Origin: an uncultured Parolsenella sp.
GTDB lineage: Bacteria; Actinomycetota; Coriobacteriia; Coriobacteriales; Atopobiaceae
Assembly (NCBI RefSeq): GCF_934660935.1
Contig: NZ_CAKUIH010000009.1
Coordinates: forward strand, 1-64,000
Reading direction: 5' to 3'
Length of the DNA stretch: 64,000 nucleotides
The notes under the pieces were generated by a model that was given only the letters and a program-made list of their open reading frames with translations, was not told the DNA's origin and made no database searches. Shown here in pieces: positions 25,389-34,368 of the stretch (position 1 is its first letter; each line of letters opens with the position of its first letter). Both the position numbers and the translations under genes were made by a program.

Positions 25389-26386
25389 TCGCTCGTCAGC
25401 CTCCTCGCAAGGGCCTTGCCGGCGAGACGCGCAAGGACGTTGAACAGCAGCACGCAGATGATCAGGACCGCGGCCGTGCCCCAGACGATCTCGTCGTTGC
25501 CGGGCGTGGGCTCCATCTTGAGCTTCCAGATGTGGACGGCCAGCGTCTCTGCCGGGCGAAAGATGTTCCAGGGGCTGCGCGGGCTCGTGATGGCGGCGCC
25601 GAAGTTGATGCGCGCGGTGGCGGAGCCAGAGGTGAAGATCAGGGCAGCTGCCTCGCCAAACACGCGGCCGGCGGAGATGACGATGCCGGTGACGATGGCG
25701 GGCATGGCGGCGGGGAGCAGCACGTTGAGCGTGGTCTCCCAGCGCGTGAGGCCCATGGCGAGTGCGGCGTCGCGCTGCGAGCGCGGCACGTCGGAGAGCG
25801 CCTGCTGGATGACGCGCACGAGGATGGGGATGTTGAACATCGTGAGCGCGAGCGCGCCGGCGATGATCGAGATGCCCCAGTGGAGCACCACGACGAAGAA
25901 CAGGCTGCCGAACATGCCCACGACGATGGAGGGCAGGCTCGAGAGGGTCTCGATTGCGGTGGACGCGGCGCTTGTGATCCAGTTGTCGGGTGCGTACTCC
26001 ACGAGGAAGATGGCCGCGCCCAGGCTGATGGGCACGCTGATGAGCAGCGTGATGACCAGCATGTAGAACGAGTCGAACAGCTGGAAGGCGATGCCGGGCA
26101 GCTCCTTGTCAGACGAGGCGTTCGTGAGGAAACCCGGCTGGACGACCTTCCACAGGCCACGGGCGAGGATGTAGATGACGATGGCGGCAAGCAGCGCCAG
26201 CACGAGGCCGACGATGGCAGTGAGCACACCGGTCGCGATCTTGTCCTGGTAACCAATCTTCGCCGCGTGGGCGTCGAGGTCGACGCCGGACATGACGCCG
26301 GGGCCGCTCGGGGTGCCGGAAGCCCCGGCGGGGGCGGCGCCGGAGGGCATGGTGCCGGCGGCACATACCGAGTTTGCGTTAGCCAT
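25385..26386 (-). CDS. pstA: Phosphate ABC transporter permease PstA
   Basis: 333 residues. After a Gly/Pro/Ala-rich N-terminal tail of about 45 residues come six predicted membrane helices. The SLPSIVVGMFGSLFF and QALSDVPRSQRDAALAMGLTRW segments (the latter is the ATPase-contacting EAA loop) identify PstA. The ATG at 26384-26386 overlaps the pstC stop by 8 nt. Confidence 0.93.
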   Translation of the reverse strand: MANANSVCAAGTMPSGAAPAGASGTPSGPGVMSGVDLDAHAAKIGYQDKIATGVLTAIVGLVLALLAAIVIYILARGLWKVVQPGFLTNASSDKELPGIAFQLFDSFYMLVITLLISVPISLGAAIFLVEYAPDNWITSAASTAIETLSSLPSIVVGMFGSLFFVVVLHWGISIIAGALALTMFNIPILVRVIQQALSDVPRSQRDAALAMGLTRWETTLNVLLPAAMPAIVTGIVISAGRVFGEAAALIFTSGSATARINFGAAITSPRSPWNIFRPAETLAVHIWKLKMEPTPGNDEIVWGTAAVLIICVLLFNVLARLAGKALARRLTSE

Positions 26387-27281
26387 TCGCCTTCGCTCCC
26401 CTCTTGCCAATAACGTGGATGACCATGATGAACACGAGCGACATGCCCATGAGCAGAAGTCCCAGGCTCCAGAGTGCGTGGTACTCGACCGAGCCCGTCG
26501 TCGCGTTGGAAAGGCCGCTCGTGAGCGCCGTCGTGAGCGTGGCCGCGGGGTCAAGCAGGCCGTTGGGCATGGCCTTCTCGACGCCGCCGATGACCATCTG
26601 CACGGCGAGCGTCTCGCCGAAGGCGCGCGTCATGCCGAGAATGACCGCGGTAAGCAGGCTCGGGAGCGCGCTCTTGAGGACGACGTGCGTGACGGTCTGC
26701 CAGCGCGTGCACCCGAGGGCGTAGGAACCTTCGCGATACTGGTTAGGCACGGCGGCGAGGGCGTCGATGGAGAGCGTCGTCACCGTGGGCAGGATCATGA
26801 CCGCGAGGACGATGGCACCCGAGAGGATGCCGGCGCCGGTGCCCGCCGCGTCGCCGAAGATCGAGCGCATCGCGGCGTTGACCACCGTGAGGCCGATGAG
26901 TCCATAGACGACGCTGGGGATGCCCACGAGGAGCTCGACCAGTGGCTGGAAGACCTTGCGACCGAAGACCGGCCTGACCTCGACCACGAAGACCGCCGAG
27001 CCCAGGGCGACGGGAAGCGCGAAGACCGTCGAGAGGATCGTGACGGAGAACGATCCCACGATGAGGGGCAGCGCGCCGTAGCGGCCGTCGGTCGGAATCC
27101 AGTTCTGCCCCGAGATGAAGCTACCGAAGTCAACGCCGTCTACGAAGAACGTGGTGAGACCCTGCTCGGCGACCATGACGATGAGGGTCAAGACAACGAG
27201 GGCCACGAGGGCGACGCACGCCCCCGTGAGCCCCAGTCCAACGTTCTCCAGGCTTCGCTTCGGCATGAGCTGCTTTGCCAT
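26379..27281 (-). CDS. pstC: Phosphate ABC transporter permease PstC
   Basis: 300 residues, six predicted membrane helices. LLVGIPSVVYGLIGL and the EAA loop AVPNQYREGSYALGCTRW are the PstC signatures, followed by MTRAFGETLAVQMVIGG. The ATG at 27281 follows AAAGGA with 8 nt spacing, 29 nt after pstS. Confidence 0.93.
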   Translation of the reverse strand: MAKQLMPKRSLENVGLGLTGACVALVALVVLTLIVMVAEQGLTTFFVDGVDFGSFISGQNWIPTDGRYGALPLIVGSFSVTILSTVFALPVALGSAVFVVEVRPVFGRKVFQPLVELLVGIPSVVYGLIGLTVVNAAMRSIFGDAAGTGAGILSGAIVLAVMILPTVTTLSIDALAAVPNQYREGSYALGCTRWQTVTHVVLKSALPSLLTAVILGMTRAFGETLAVQMVIGGVEKAMPNGLLDPAATLTTALTSGLSNATTGSVEYHALWSLGLLLMGMSLVFIMVIHVIGKRGAKANG

Positions 27282-27310
27282 GTGCGAGTCCTTTGGATGG
27301 AGTGTCTAGG

Positions 27311-28249
27311 CTAGGCGGCAGAGATAGTGCCGGCGGCGTCCTTCTTGACCTTCATGCCGGTCAGAGGGATGAAGCCCTTCTCCTCCACGAGGGAGCCCTG
27401 GACGTCATCGGAGAGCATGTACTCGATAAAGGCCTTCGTGACCTCGTCGGCGTCCTGGGTAGTGTACATGTGCTCGTAGGACCAGATCTTGAAGTCGCCG
27501 GACTCGACGTTCTCGGCCGTGGGCTCGACGCCGTCGACCTTGAGGGCCTTGAACTTAGAGTCGTCATAGTAGGAGAAGGCGAGGTAGGAGATGGCGCCAG
27601 CGGTCTGTTGGAGCTTCTCGACGACAGTGCCGGAGGAGTCCTCCTCGGCGACCGGCTTGAAGGAGTCGGGCACGGTGGCGCCGGCGAGGATGGCGCTCTC
27701 GAAGGTGGCACGGGTGCCGGAGCCAGCCTTGCGGTTGATGACCTGGATCGGGCCGGCGGTGCCGCCAACCTGGCTCCAGTTGGTGATCTCGCCGGTGAAG
27801 ATGCCCTTGAGCTGCTCGGTGGTGAGGTCGTCGACGTCGACATCGCTGTTCACGACCGGGCCCATGCCCACGACGGCGACCCGGTTGTCGACGAGCTTGG
27901 CGGCGTCGGCGGCGTCAAGCTTCTCCTCGGCGAAGATATCGGAACGGCCAATCTGGGCCTTGCCGTCCTTGACGTCGGAGAGACCCTGGCCGGAGCCGCC
28001 ACCGGAAATGGTGATGCTAACGTTGGCGTTAGCATCCATGAAGGCGTTGGCGGCGTCCTCGACGAGCGGCTGGAAGCTCGTGGCGCCCGAGCAGGTAATG
28101 GAGCCGGAGAGGTCGGCGGCAGCCCCGGAGGAAGCGGCGGCCGTGTTGGCGGCACCGGAGCCACCGCAGCCGACGAGGCCGAGACCGGCAACGGCGGTGA
28201 GGCTGCCGGCAAGACCGAGGAACTGACGACGAGACATGTCCATGCTCAT
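27311..28249 (-). CDS. pstS: Phosphate-binding lipoprotein PstS
   Basis: 312 residues. The N-terminus SRRQFLGLAG plus LVGCGG combines a twin-arginine-like motif with a lipobox. Phosphate-binding segments include CSGATSFQPL near the N-terminus, SGGGSGQG and NRKAGSGTRATFE, as in PstS. The ATG at 28249 follows AAGGAG with 4 nt spacing. First gene of the phosphate operon, with four regularly spaced repeats upstream. Confidence 0.93.
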   Translation of the reverse strand: MSMDMSRRQFLGLAGSLTAVAGLGLVGCGGSGAANTAAASSGAAADLSGSITCSGATSFQPLVEDAANAFMDANANVSITISGGGSGQGLSDVKDGKAQIGRSDIFAEEKLDAADAAKLVDNRVAVVGMGPVVNSDVDVDDLTTEQLKGIFTGEITNWSQVGGTAGPIQVINRKAGSGTRATFESAILAGATVPDSFKPVAEEDSSGTVVEKLQQTAGAISYLAFSYYDDSKFKALKVDGVEPTAENVESGDFKIWSYEHMYTTQDADEVTKAFIEYMLSDDVQGSLVEEKGFIPLTGMKVKKDAAGTISAA

Positions 28250-28381
28250 GGTTCTCCTTTGTGTGTGAGCGTTGCGGCTTGGCCTCTGGGCACCGAGTCT
28301 TGTGGCCCGTGGAGGCGCTTCCGCTTTCCAAGACGAGACTCTACGGGCCGGCCGGCGCGCGATCGGCGTAATCCGCCATGC

Positions 28382-28439
28382 CTTACGAGCGGGTGACGCG
28401 CCCTTACGTACGGATGACCCGCGCTTACGTTGCGCTTAC
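28382..28439 (-). promoter_or_regulatory. Candidate PHO-box array upstream of pstS
   Basis: The pentamer GTAAG (minus strand) recurs at plus-strand positions 28382, 28403, 28424 and 28435, with steps of 21, 21 and 11 bp, i.e. multiples of one helical turn. Two of the 21-bp units share GTCA(T/C)CCG as well. Tandem repeats of about 11 bp upstream of pst operons are the usual form of PhoB/PhoP sites. The array lies 130-190 bp from the pstS start. Confidence 0.6.
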
Positions 28440-28593
28440 AAACGCGCGGCGGATTCGGGGTATGAGGCGCTAGCGGCACGAATCGGCTATTCGTGGCGCG
28501 GGATGCATTTCGAATATGCCAGAAGGTCGCCATCGTTTGACTGCCGAGTGCGCGCACCAACGCGCGCCGCCGGTGTAAAGCACTTGTAAAATA

Positions 28594-28618
28594 ATTAGGT
28601 TCCAAATCATTAGGTACC
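28594..28618 (+). promoter_or_regulatory. Direct repeat ahead of the MarR-type gene
   Basis: ATTAGGT(T/A)CC occurs at 28594-28603 and 28609-28618, a 15-bp period, inside the short AT-rich stretch about 70-90 bp before the regulator start. It is a candidate autoregulatory operator; this is inference. Confidence 0.4.
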
Positions 28619-28685
28619 TTGACTATCTCTCAGCATGCTCCTAGACTTCTCGAGTCACACTCGAAGAACCATTGAAAGGAGGCCC

Positions 28686-29246
28686 ATGGAGCAGCAAGAC
28701 GCGAAGGGTTTCACCCCATGCGGAAGAGTCGAATCCAGACCCCTCCCCACCACGGATGACCCGTTCCGCCCACGTTGGATGGACATCGCGGACCCCTGCG
28801 AGCGCCAGTGCGCGCACATCGTGGACATGCTTGGGTTCTGCGGCCACTACATCCATATTCACGGTGGTGGTCGCTCGGGCCGCGCGCCCATCATCTGTGC
28901 CCTGCTCAAGCACGGCGACGCCATGCCCCAGCGCGAGCTCATGAACATGTTCGACCTCAAAGCCGGCTCGCTTTCGGAGGTCCTCGCAAAAATCGAGCGC
29001 GATGGCCTCATCGAGCGCACGCGCGATCCGCAAGACCGTCGCCAGCTCATCGTGAAGCTTACGTCCGAGGGTCACGCCCAGGCACTCGAAGAGCAGGCGC
29101 GCCGCGAGGGCTTCCGCGCGGACGCCCTCACCTGCCTCACCCACGAGCAGCGTGACGAACTAGAAAACATGCTTGACCTCGTCAAAGAGCACTGGAGATC
29201 AATCGACCCGTATGAGAAGGGGGACTGCCCATGCAGCAAGAACTAG
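28686..29246 (+). CDS. MarR-family transcriptional regulator
   Basis: 186 residues. A winged helix-turn-helix is visible from about residue 75: MPQRELMNMFDLKAGSLSEV (recognition helix region), then IERDGLIERTRDPQDRRQLIVKLT, the classic MarR wing with its Asp-Arg-Arg. Terminal helices serve dimerisation. The ATG at 28686 follows AAAGGAGG. The gene overlaps the exporter gene by 16 nt, so it probably controls the exporter genes downstream and itself. Confidence 0.9.
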   Translation: MEQQDAKGFTPCGRVESRPLPTTDDPFRPRWMDIADPCERQCAHIVDMLGFCGHYIHIHGGGRSGRAPIICALLKHGDAMPQRELMNMFDLKAGSLSEVLAKIERDGLIERTRDPQDRRQLIVKLTSEGHAQALEEQARREGFRADALTCLTHEQRDELENMLDLVKEHWRSIDPYEKGDCPCSKN

Positions 29247-31177
29247 ACGCGGATCAGCAGACACCCGGCACCGGCACAAACGTCGCTGGCAGCAAGCCCG
29301 GCACCGGCACAAACGTCGCTGGCAGCAAGCCCATCGCCAATACGAAGGTGAACTACGGCGTCATCATGCGTAACCTCATGAACAGCGTCCGTGAATACAA
29401 GCGCTATTCCATCGCCACGCCCCTTCTCGTTCTGGGCGAGGTCATCTGCGAGATGGCCATCCCCTTCCTAACGGCCCAGCTCATCGACCAGATCAAGGTG
29501 AACGCAACGGTTGAGGAGCTGCTACAGCCCGCGGGCGTCCTCGTGCTGCTCGCCCTGTGCTCGCTGGCGTTCGGCACCGGCGCCGGCATCACCTGCAGTC
29601 ACGCAAGCTGCGGCTTCGCAAAGAACCTGCGTCGCGACATGTTCTACAACATCCAGCGCTTCAGCTTTGCCAACATCGACGAGTTCTCCTCGAGCTCGCT
29701 CGTGACGCGACTCACCACCGACATCAACAACGTCCAGCAGGCGTTCATGATGATCATCCGTATCGCCGTGCGCACGCCGCTGTGCCTCGTGTTCGCCTTC
29801 ACCATGGCAGCCGTCATGGGCGGCGCGCTCGCGCTGGTCTACGCAGTCATCATTCCAATCTTGGGATTCGTGCTGTTCTACATCATCCACCTCGTGCGAC
29901 CGATCTTCGCCCGCGTCTTCCACAAGTACGACGCGCTCAACGAGTCCATCGAGGAGAACGTCACGGGCATGCGCGTCGTGAAGAGCTATGTGCGCCAGGA
30001 CTACGAGAAGTCCAAGTTCGCCCGCGCCGCGCAGGACATCTGCGGCGATTTCACGCGCGCCGAGAAGCTCCTGGCCATCAACAACCCGGCCATGATGCTC
30101 GCCGTTGACCTCACGTGGGTCGTCATCATCTACTTTGGCTCGCAGGTCATCATCACGAGCCACGCCACGCTGTTTGACGTGGGCCAGCTGTCGGCCATCT
30201 TCACCTACGGCTTCCAGATCCTCATGAGCCTCATGCAGCTGTCCATGATCTTTGTCATGGTCACGATGTCCGACGAGAGTGCCCGCCGCATCAACGAGGT
30301 CCTCGAGGCAGAGCCCACGATCGCTGCGCCCGAGAACGCCGTGGACAAGGTTGCCGACGGCTCGATCGACTTCGACCACGTGAGCTTCAAGTACTCCGCA
30401 CGCGCCCAGCGCCAGGCGCTCGCCGACGTGGACCTGCACATCAAGAGCGGCGAGACGATCGGCGTCATCGGCGGCACGGGCTCCTCGAAGTCCACGCTCG
30501 TCAACCTCGTGGCGCGCCTCTACGACGCCACCGAGGGCACCGTCCGCGTGGGCGGCGTCGACGTGCGCGACTACGACCTGGAGACCCTGCGCACCAACGT
30601 TGCCATGGTCTTGCAGAAGAACGTGCTGTTCAGCGGCACCATCGCCGAGAACCTGCGCTGGGGCGACGAAAACGCCACCGACGACGAGGTCCGCGAGGCC
30701 GCGCACCTCGCCTGCGCCGATGAGTTCGTTGACACCTTCCCAGAGGGCTACGACACTTACATCGAGCAGGGCGGCTCCAACGTCTCCGGTGGCCAGAAGC
30801 AGCGCCTCTGCATCGCCCGCGCCCTGCTACGCCACCCCAAGGTCCTCATCCTCGACGACTCCACGAGCGCCGTCGACACCAAGACCGACGCCAAGATCCG
30901 CGAGGGCCTGGCGACCTACCTGCCCCAAACCACCAAGATCATCATCGCCCAGCGCATCTCCTCGGTGCAGGAGGCCGACCGCATCGTCGTGATGGACGGT
31001 GGCCGCATCTCCGACGTGGGCACCCACGACGAGCTCATGCGCCGCAGCCCAATCTACCGCGAGACCTATACCTCGCAGAACCGCATGGGCACCGACGAGT
31101 CCGACGTCGAGGCAGCCGAGGCACAGCAAGACGCCGCGAACGCCTCGACCGAGAAGGGAGGCGAGGCCGATGAGTAA
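29231..31177 (+). CDS. ABC exporter subunit 1 (permease fused to ATPase)
   Basis: 648 residues: variable N-terminus with an 11-residue tandem repeat, six-helix membrane domain (about residues 55-340), then the ATPase with GGTGSSKST (Walker A), VSGGQKQRLCIARALL (signature) and VLILDDSTSAVD (Walker B). The catalytic Glu after Walker B is Asp, typical of one half of heterodimeric exporters. The partner gene follows with an 8-nt overlap. The ATG at 29231 has AAGGGGG upstream and lies inside the MarR gene. Drug, peptide or lipid export are possible; the substrate is unknown. Confidence 0.9.
   Translation: MQQELDADQQTPGTGTNVAGSKPGTGTNVAGSKPIANTKVNYGVIMRNLMNSVREYKRYSIATPLLVLGEVICEMAIPFLTAQLIDQIKVNATVEELLQPAGVLVLLALCSLAFGTGAGITCSHASCGFAKNLRRDMFYNIQRFSFANIDEFSSSSLVTRLTTDINNVQQAFMMIIRIAVRTPLCLVFAFTMAAVMGGALALVYAVIIPILGFVLFYIIHLVRPIFARVFHKYDALNESIEENVTGMRVVKSYVRQDYEKSKFARAAQDICGDFTRAEKLLAINNPAMMLAVDLTWVVIIYFGSQVIITSHATLFDVGQLSAIFTYGFQILMSLMQLSMIFVMVTMSDESARRINEVLEAEPTIAAPENAVDKVADGSIDFDHVSFKYSARAQRQALADVDLHIKSGETIGVIGGTGSSKSTLVNLVARLYDATEGTVRVGGVDVRDYDLETLRTNVAMVLQKNVLFSGTIAENLRWGDENATDDEVREAAHLACADEFVDTFPEGYDTYIEQGGSNVSGGQKQRLCIARALLRHPKVLILDDSTSAVDTKTDAKIREGLATYLPQTTKIIIAQRISSVQEADRIVVMDGGRISDVGTHDELMRRSPIYRETYTSQNRMGTDESDVEAAEAQQDAANASTEKGGEADE
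29267..29332 (+). repeat. Exact 33-bp tandem repeat inside the exporter gene
   Basis: Two identical 33-bp units (29267-29299, 29300-29332) encode GTGTNVAGSKP twice in the cytoplasmic N-terminus of exporter subunit 1. An exact in-frame duplication suggests a recent event and likely copy-number variation between strains. Confidence 0.9.
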
Positions 31178-33080
31178 GGCCACGAGCAAGCCGACCAGGC
31201 CCCAGGCGAAGGCCAGCACCGCCATCCGCCTCATCAAGACGCTGTTCTCGTTCTATCCCCGCTTGCTGCCGGCCGTCGTCGTGTGTCTGCTGATCGCGGC
31301 CGTCTCCAGCTCGTTCGGAGCGGTGTTCCTGCAGGGAGCGCTGCAAATCGTGACCGAGTTTGGCGAGTCGGGCGACTGGTCCGTCGCCGGCCCGCAGGTG
31401 CTCGCACTCGTGTCCGTGCTCGCGGCCGTCTACCTCGTGGGCGTGGCCGCCTCAGCGTTCTGGAACCGCGCCATGGCCACAATCACGCAAGGCACGCTCG
31501 AGAAGCTGCGCGAGAAGATGTTCAACCGCATGCAGGACCTGCCCATCAGCTACTTCGACACGCACCAGCGCGGCGACGTCATGAGCCACTACACCAACGA
31601 CATCGACGCCATCCGCCAGATGATCTCCCAGTCGCTGCCCAACCTCTTCCAGACGGGCGTCGTGCTCATCACGGTCTTCATCATCATGCTGTACTACTCC
31701 GCGTGGATGTGCATGGTCATCGTGGCCGGCGTGGCGTTTATGGTCTTCATGACCAAGGTGCTCGGCGGCAACTCCGCGCGTTACTTCGTGGCCCAGCAGA
31801 AGGAGCTCGGCGTGGTCGAGGGCCAGGTCGAGGAGATCATGAACGGCCAGAAGGTCGTCAAGGCCTTCTGCCACGAGCGGGCCGCCGAGCGCGACTTCGA
31901 CGCCTTCAACGAGCACCTGTTCGAGGTCTCCCAGAAGGCCAACATGTACGGCAACATCCTCATGCCCGTGCTCATGAACATCGGCAACCTGCTCTACGTC
32001 ATCGTGGCGCTCGCCGGCGGCCTCCTGCTCGCGCTCGACGTGCCCAACGTGTCGCTGTCGGGCATGACGCTTTCCATTGCCGTGGTGGTGCCGTTCCTCA
32101 ACATGACCAAGCAGTTCTGCGGCCAGATCGGCCAGATTTCCATGCAGATCAACTTCGTGGTAATGGGCCTCGCCGGCGCGGACCGCATCTTCGATCTCAT
32201 CGACGAGAAGCCCGAGGAGGACGAGGGCTACGTCACGCTCGTCAACCTGGCCGTCGAGAAGGGTGAGCTCGTCGAGTCCGAGAAGCGCACGGGTCTCTGG
32301 GGCTGGAAGCACCCGCACCACGACGGCACCACCACCTACACGCCCCTTCGCGGAGACGTGCGCATGGAGGACGTCGACTTTGGCTACACGCCTGACCACC
32401 AGGTGCTTTACGGAGTCTCCGTCTATGCCAAGCCGGGCCAGAAGGTTGCCTTCGTGGGCGCCACGGGTGCCGGCAAGACCACGATCACCAACCTCATCAA
32501 CCGCTTCTACGACATCGCCGACGGCAAGATTCGCTATGACGGCATCAACGTGAACAAGATCCGCAAGGCAGACCTGCGCCGTTCGCTCGGCGTGGTGCTG
32601 CAGGATGTGAACCTGTTCACCGGCACCGTGATGGACAACATCCGCTACGGCAAGCTCGATGCGACTGATGCCGAGTGCATCGCCGCCGCCAAGCTCGCTG
32701 GCGCCGACGACTTCATCACCCGCCTGCCCGAGGGTTACGACACGATGCTCACTGGCAACGGCAGCCAGCTCTCGCAGGGCCAGCGCCAGCTCATCTCCAT
32801 CGCCCGCGCCGCCGTGGCGGACCCGCCCGCGATGATCCTGGACGAAGCCACGAGCTCGATCGACACGCGCACCGAGGCCATCGTTCAGAAGGGCATGGAC
32901 GCGCTCATGCAGGGCCGAACCACCTTCGTCATCGCGCACCGACTCTCCACCGTGCGCAACTCCGACGTGATCATCTGCCTCGACCACGGCCACGTGATCG
33001 AGCGCGGTAACCATGACGAGCTCATCGCCAAGAAGGGCTACTACTACCAGCTCTACACCGGCGCCTTCGAGCTGGAGTAG
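31170..33080 (+). CDS. ABC exporter subunit 2 (permease fused to ATPase)
   Basis: 636 residues. Six-helix membrane domain, then a linker with a charged insert (residues about 345-385, KRTGLWGWKHPHHDG), then the ATPase: Walker A GATGAGKTT, signature LSQGQRQLISIARAA, Walker B AMILDEATSSID with the catalytic Glu, switch IAHRLSTV. It supplies the active ATP site of the heterodimer. The ATG at 31170 overlaps the stop of subunit 1 by 8 nt, with GGGAGG upstream. Last gene of the MarR-exporter operon. Confidence 0.92.
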   Translation: MSKATSKPTRPQAKASTAIRLIKTLFSFYPRLLPAVVVCLLIAAVSSSFGAVFLQGALQIVTEFGESGDWSVAGPQVLALVSVLAAVYLVGVAASAFWNRAMATITQGTLEKLREKMFNRMQDLPISYFDTHQRGDVMSHYTNDIDAIRQMISQSLPNLFQTGVVLITVFIIMLYYSAWMCMVIVAGVAFMVFMTKVLGGNSARYFVAQQKELGVVEGQVEEIMNGQKVVKAFCHERAAERDFDAFNEHLFEVSQKANMYGNILMPVLMNIGNLLYVIVALAGGLLLALDVPNVSLSGMTLSIAVVVPFLNMTKQFCGQIGQISMQINFVVMGLAGADRIFDLIDEKPEEDEGYVTLVNLAVEKGELVESEKRTGLWGWKHPHHDGTTTYTPLRGDVRMEDVDFGYTPDHQVLYGVSVYAKPGQKVAFVGATGAGKTTITNLINRFYDIADGKIRYDGINVNKIRKADLRRSLGVVLQDVNLFTGTVMDNIRYGKLDATDAECIAAAKLAGADDFITRLPEGYDTMLTGNGSQLSQGQRQLISIARAAVADPPAMILDEATSSIDTRTEAIVQKGMDALMQGRTTFVIAHRLSTVRNSDVIICLDHGHVIERGNHDELIAKKGYYYQLYTGAFELE

Positions 33081-33413
33081 ACGGAGGGGGCGCCTCCGGG
33101 CACGTCCCGGCTTCCGGACACGTCCTAGCTTCCAGGCTCGTTCCGGCTTCCGGGCACGTCCCAGCATGGCGGCCCTCGCCCGATATGCAACGCCCCGCGG
33201 CGCGGCCACAGCGTCGCGGGGCGCTTTGTTCGACGGGGCACGATGCGCATGCCGGCGGGTCCACGCCGCCCCGCCGGCGAGGACCCGCCACCCCGGTTGC
33301 CAGAGTCCGCCGCCCCGGCAATCAGAACCCATCACCCCAGCCGCTTTCCAGCGCGTTACCAAAAACAGAGGACAAGCCCTGACGGATAAACTACCAGGGA
33401 GGATTGGAGTCAC
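33081..33413. other. Intergenic region after the exporter operon
   Basis: 333 bp. It starts with three imperfect copies of a GCTTCC(G/A)G(G/A)CACGTCC-like unit (33100-33165), then a terminator at 33191-33223 and a GC-rich stretch leading to the thioesterase gene. No gene is supportable. Confidence 0.5.
33191..33223 (+). terminator. Terminator of the exporter operon
   Basis: CGCCCCGCGGCGC pairs with GCGTCGCGGGGCG around a 7-nt loop, with CTTTGTT after it. It lies 110 nt past the exporter stop. Confidence 0.75.
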
Positions 33414-34160
33414 ATGTATTCGTTCACCAGCCGCGTGAGATACAGCGAGATAGACGAGACGGGTAAGCTGTCCATTCCCTCCCTCGTCAACTACCTGCAG
33501 GATTGCACCACATTTGGAAGCGAGGAGCTCGGACTCGGACCGGTACACACCGCCGAGACGGGACTCGCCTGGCTACTCAGCGCCTGGAAGATCGATATCG
33601 CCGAGCTCCCGAGCTTCGGCGACGAGATTCGCGTGAGCACCTGGGCGACGGGTTTCAAGGGCCTTCGCGCCAGCCGAAACTTCACCGTCTGCCTCGCGAG
33701 CGACGATGCGGCCAGCCATCCCCTTGTGCGCGCCGATTCGAGCTGGTTCATGTTCGACGCCAACAAAGGCCGCCCCGTCCGCATTCCGGAGAGCGAGTCC
33801 GCCCCCTACGTCGAGGACGCTCGCAACGACTCTCCGCTCGATCTGCCGCCCATCCAACACGTTGTTCGCGTTGAAGGCGAAGGCTTGGCCTGCGCTCCCA
33901 TAACGGTGACCGGCGCGCACATCGACACGAACCACCACGTCAACAACGCGCAGTACGTGAGCCTTGCGCTTGGTGCGCTTGAAGAGGGCGAGGCCTCCAT
34001 CCCTTGCACGCTCGATGTCCACTACAGCCGCGCCGCCAAGCTCGGCGATACCATCTACCCGCACGTTCATCGCGAACCCCTCGCCGACGGCAACCCGTCG
34101 GCCATCGTCACCCTCGACGACGAGAGCGGATCGCCCTACGCCATCGTTCGCCTAAGCTAG
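33414..34160 (+). CDS. Acyl-ACP thioesterase (FatA/FatB family)
   Basis: 248 residues with two hotdog folds. The N-terminal half has RYSEIDETGKLSIPSLVNYLQD, and the C-terminal half has the active-site segment HIDTNHHVNNAQYV, with the Asp, Asn and His of bacterial acyl-ACP thioesterases. It releases free fatty acids from acyl carrier protein. The ATG at 33414 has GGAG 5 nt upstream. It is a single-gene unit with its own terminator. Confidence 0.88.
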   Translation: MYSFTSRVRYSEIDETGKLSIPSLVNYLQDCTTFGSEELGLGPVHTAETGLAWLLSAWKIDIAELPSFGDEIRVSTWATGFKGLRASRNFTVCLASDDAASHPLVRADSSWFMFDANKGRPVRIPESESAPYVEDARNDSPLDLPPIQHVVRVEGEGLACAPITVTGAHIDTNHHVNNAQYVSLALGALEEGEASIPCTLDVHYSRAAKLGDTIYPHVHREPLADGNPSAIVTLDDESGSPYAIVRLS

Positions 34161-34190
34161 CTCAGCGCTCGCCACATGCCGGCACAATAA

Positions 34191-34220
34191 GGCGGGACCT
34201 CGCACACGCGAGACCCCGCC
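34191..34220 (+). terminator. Terminator of the thioesterase gene
   Basis: GGCGGG and CTCGC pair with GCGAG and CCCGCC (with a small AC/AC internal loop), followed by TCTTTCAT. Confidence 0.8.
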
Positions 34221-34368
34221 TCTTTCATAGCTATTTCGCCTGTCGCCCACGGACGGGCCGGACGCCGCGCCCGCAGCCCGCAGCCCGCAAGCCCGCAACC
34301 CGCAAGCTCGCGGCCACGGCCCGCAACTCGCACCCGCGCTCACGGCCCCAGGCAAGCCCAAGCCGAAG

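Larger units (their letters stand above)
28250..28685. other. Divergent intergenic region between pstS and marR-type gene
   Basis: 436 bp serving both directions. It holds the candidate PHO-box array (28382-28439) for the minus-strand pst operon and a direct repeat (28594-28618) near the plus-strand regulator. Composition shifts to AT-rich at 28575-28640, where the regulator promoter should lie. Confidence 0.6.

Noticed and set aside
31452..33548. 698-codon minus-strand open frame
   Set aside because: Antisense to exporter subunit 2 and running past its end; His/Val/Asp-rich shadow.
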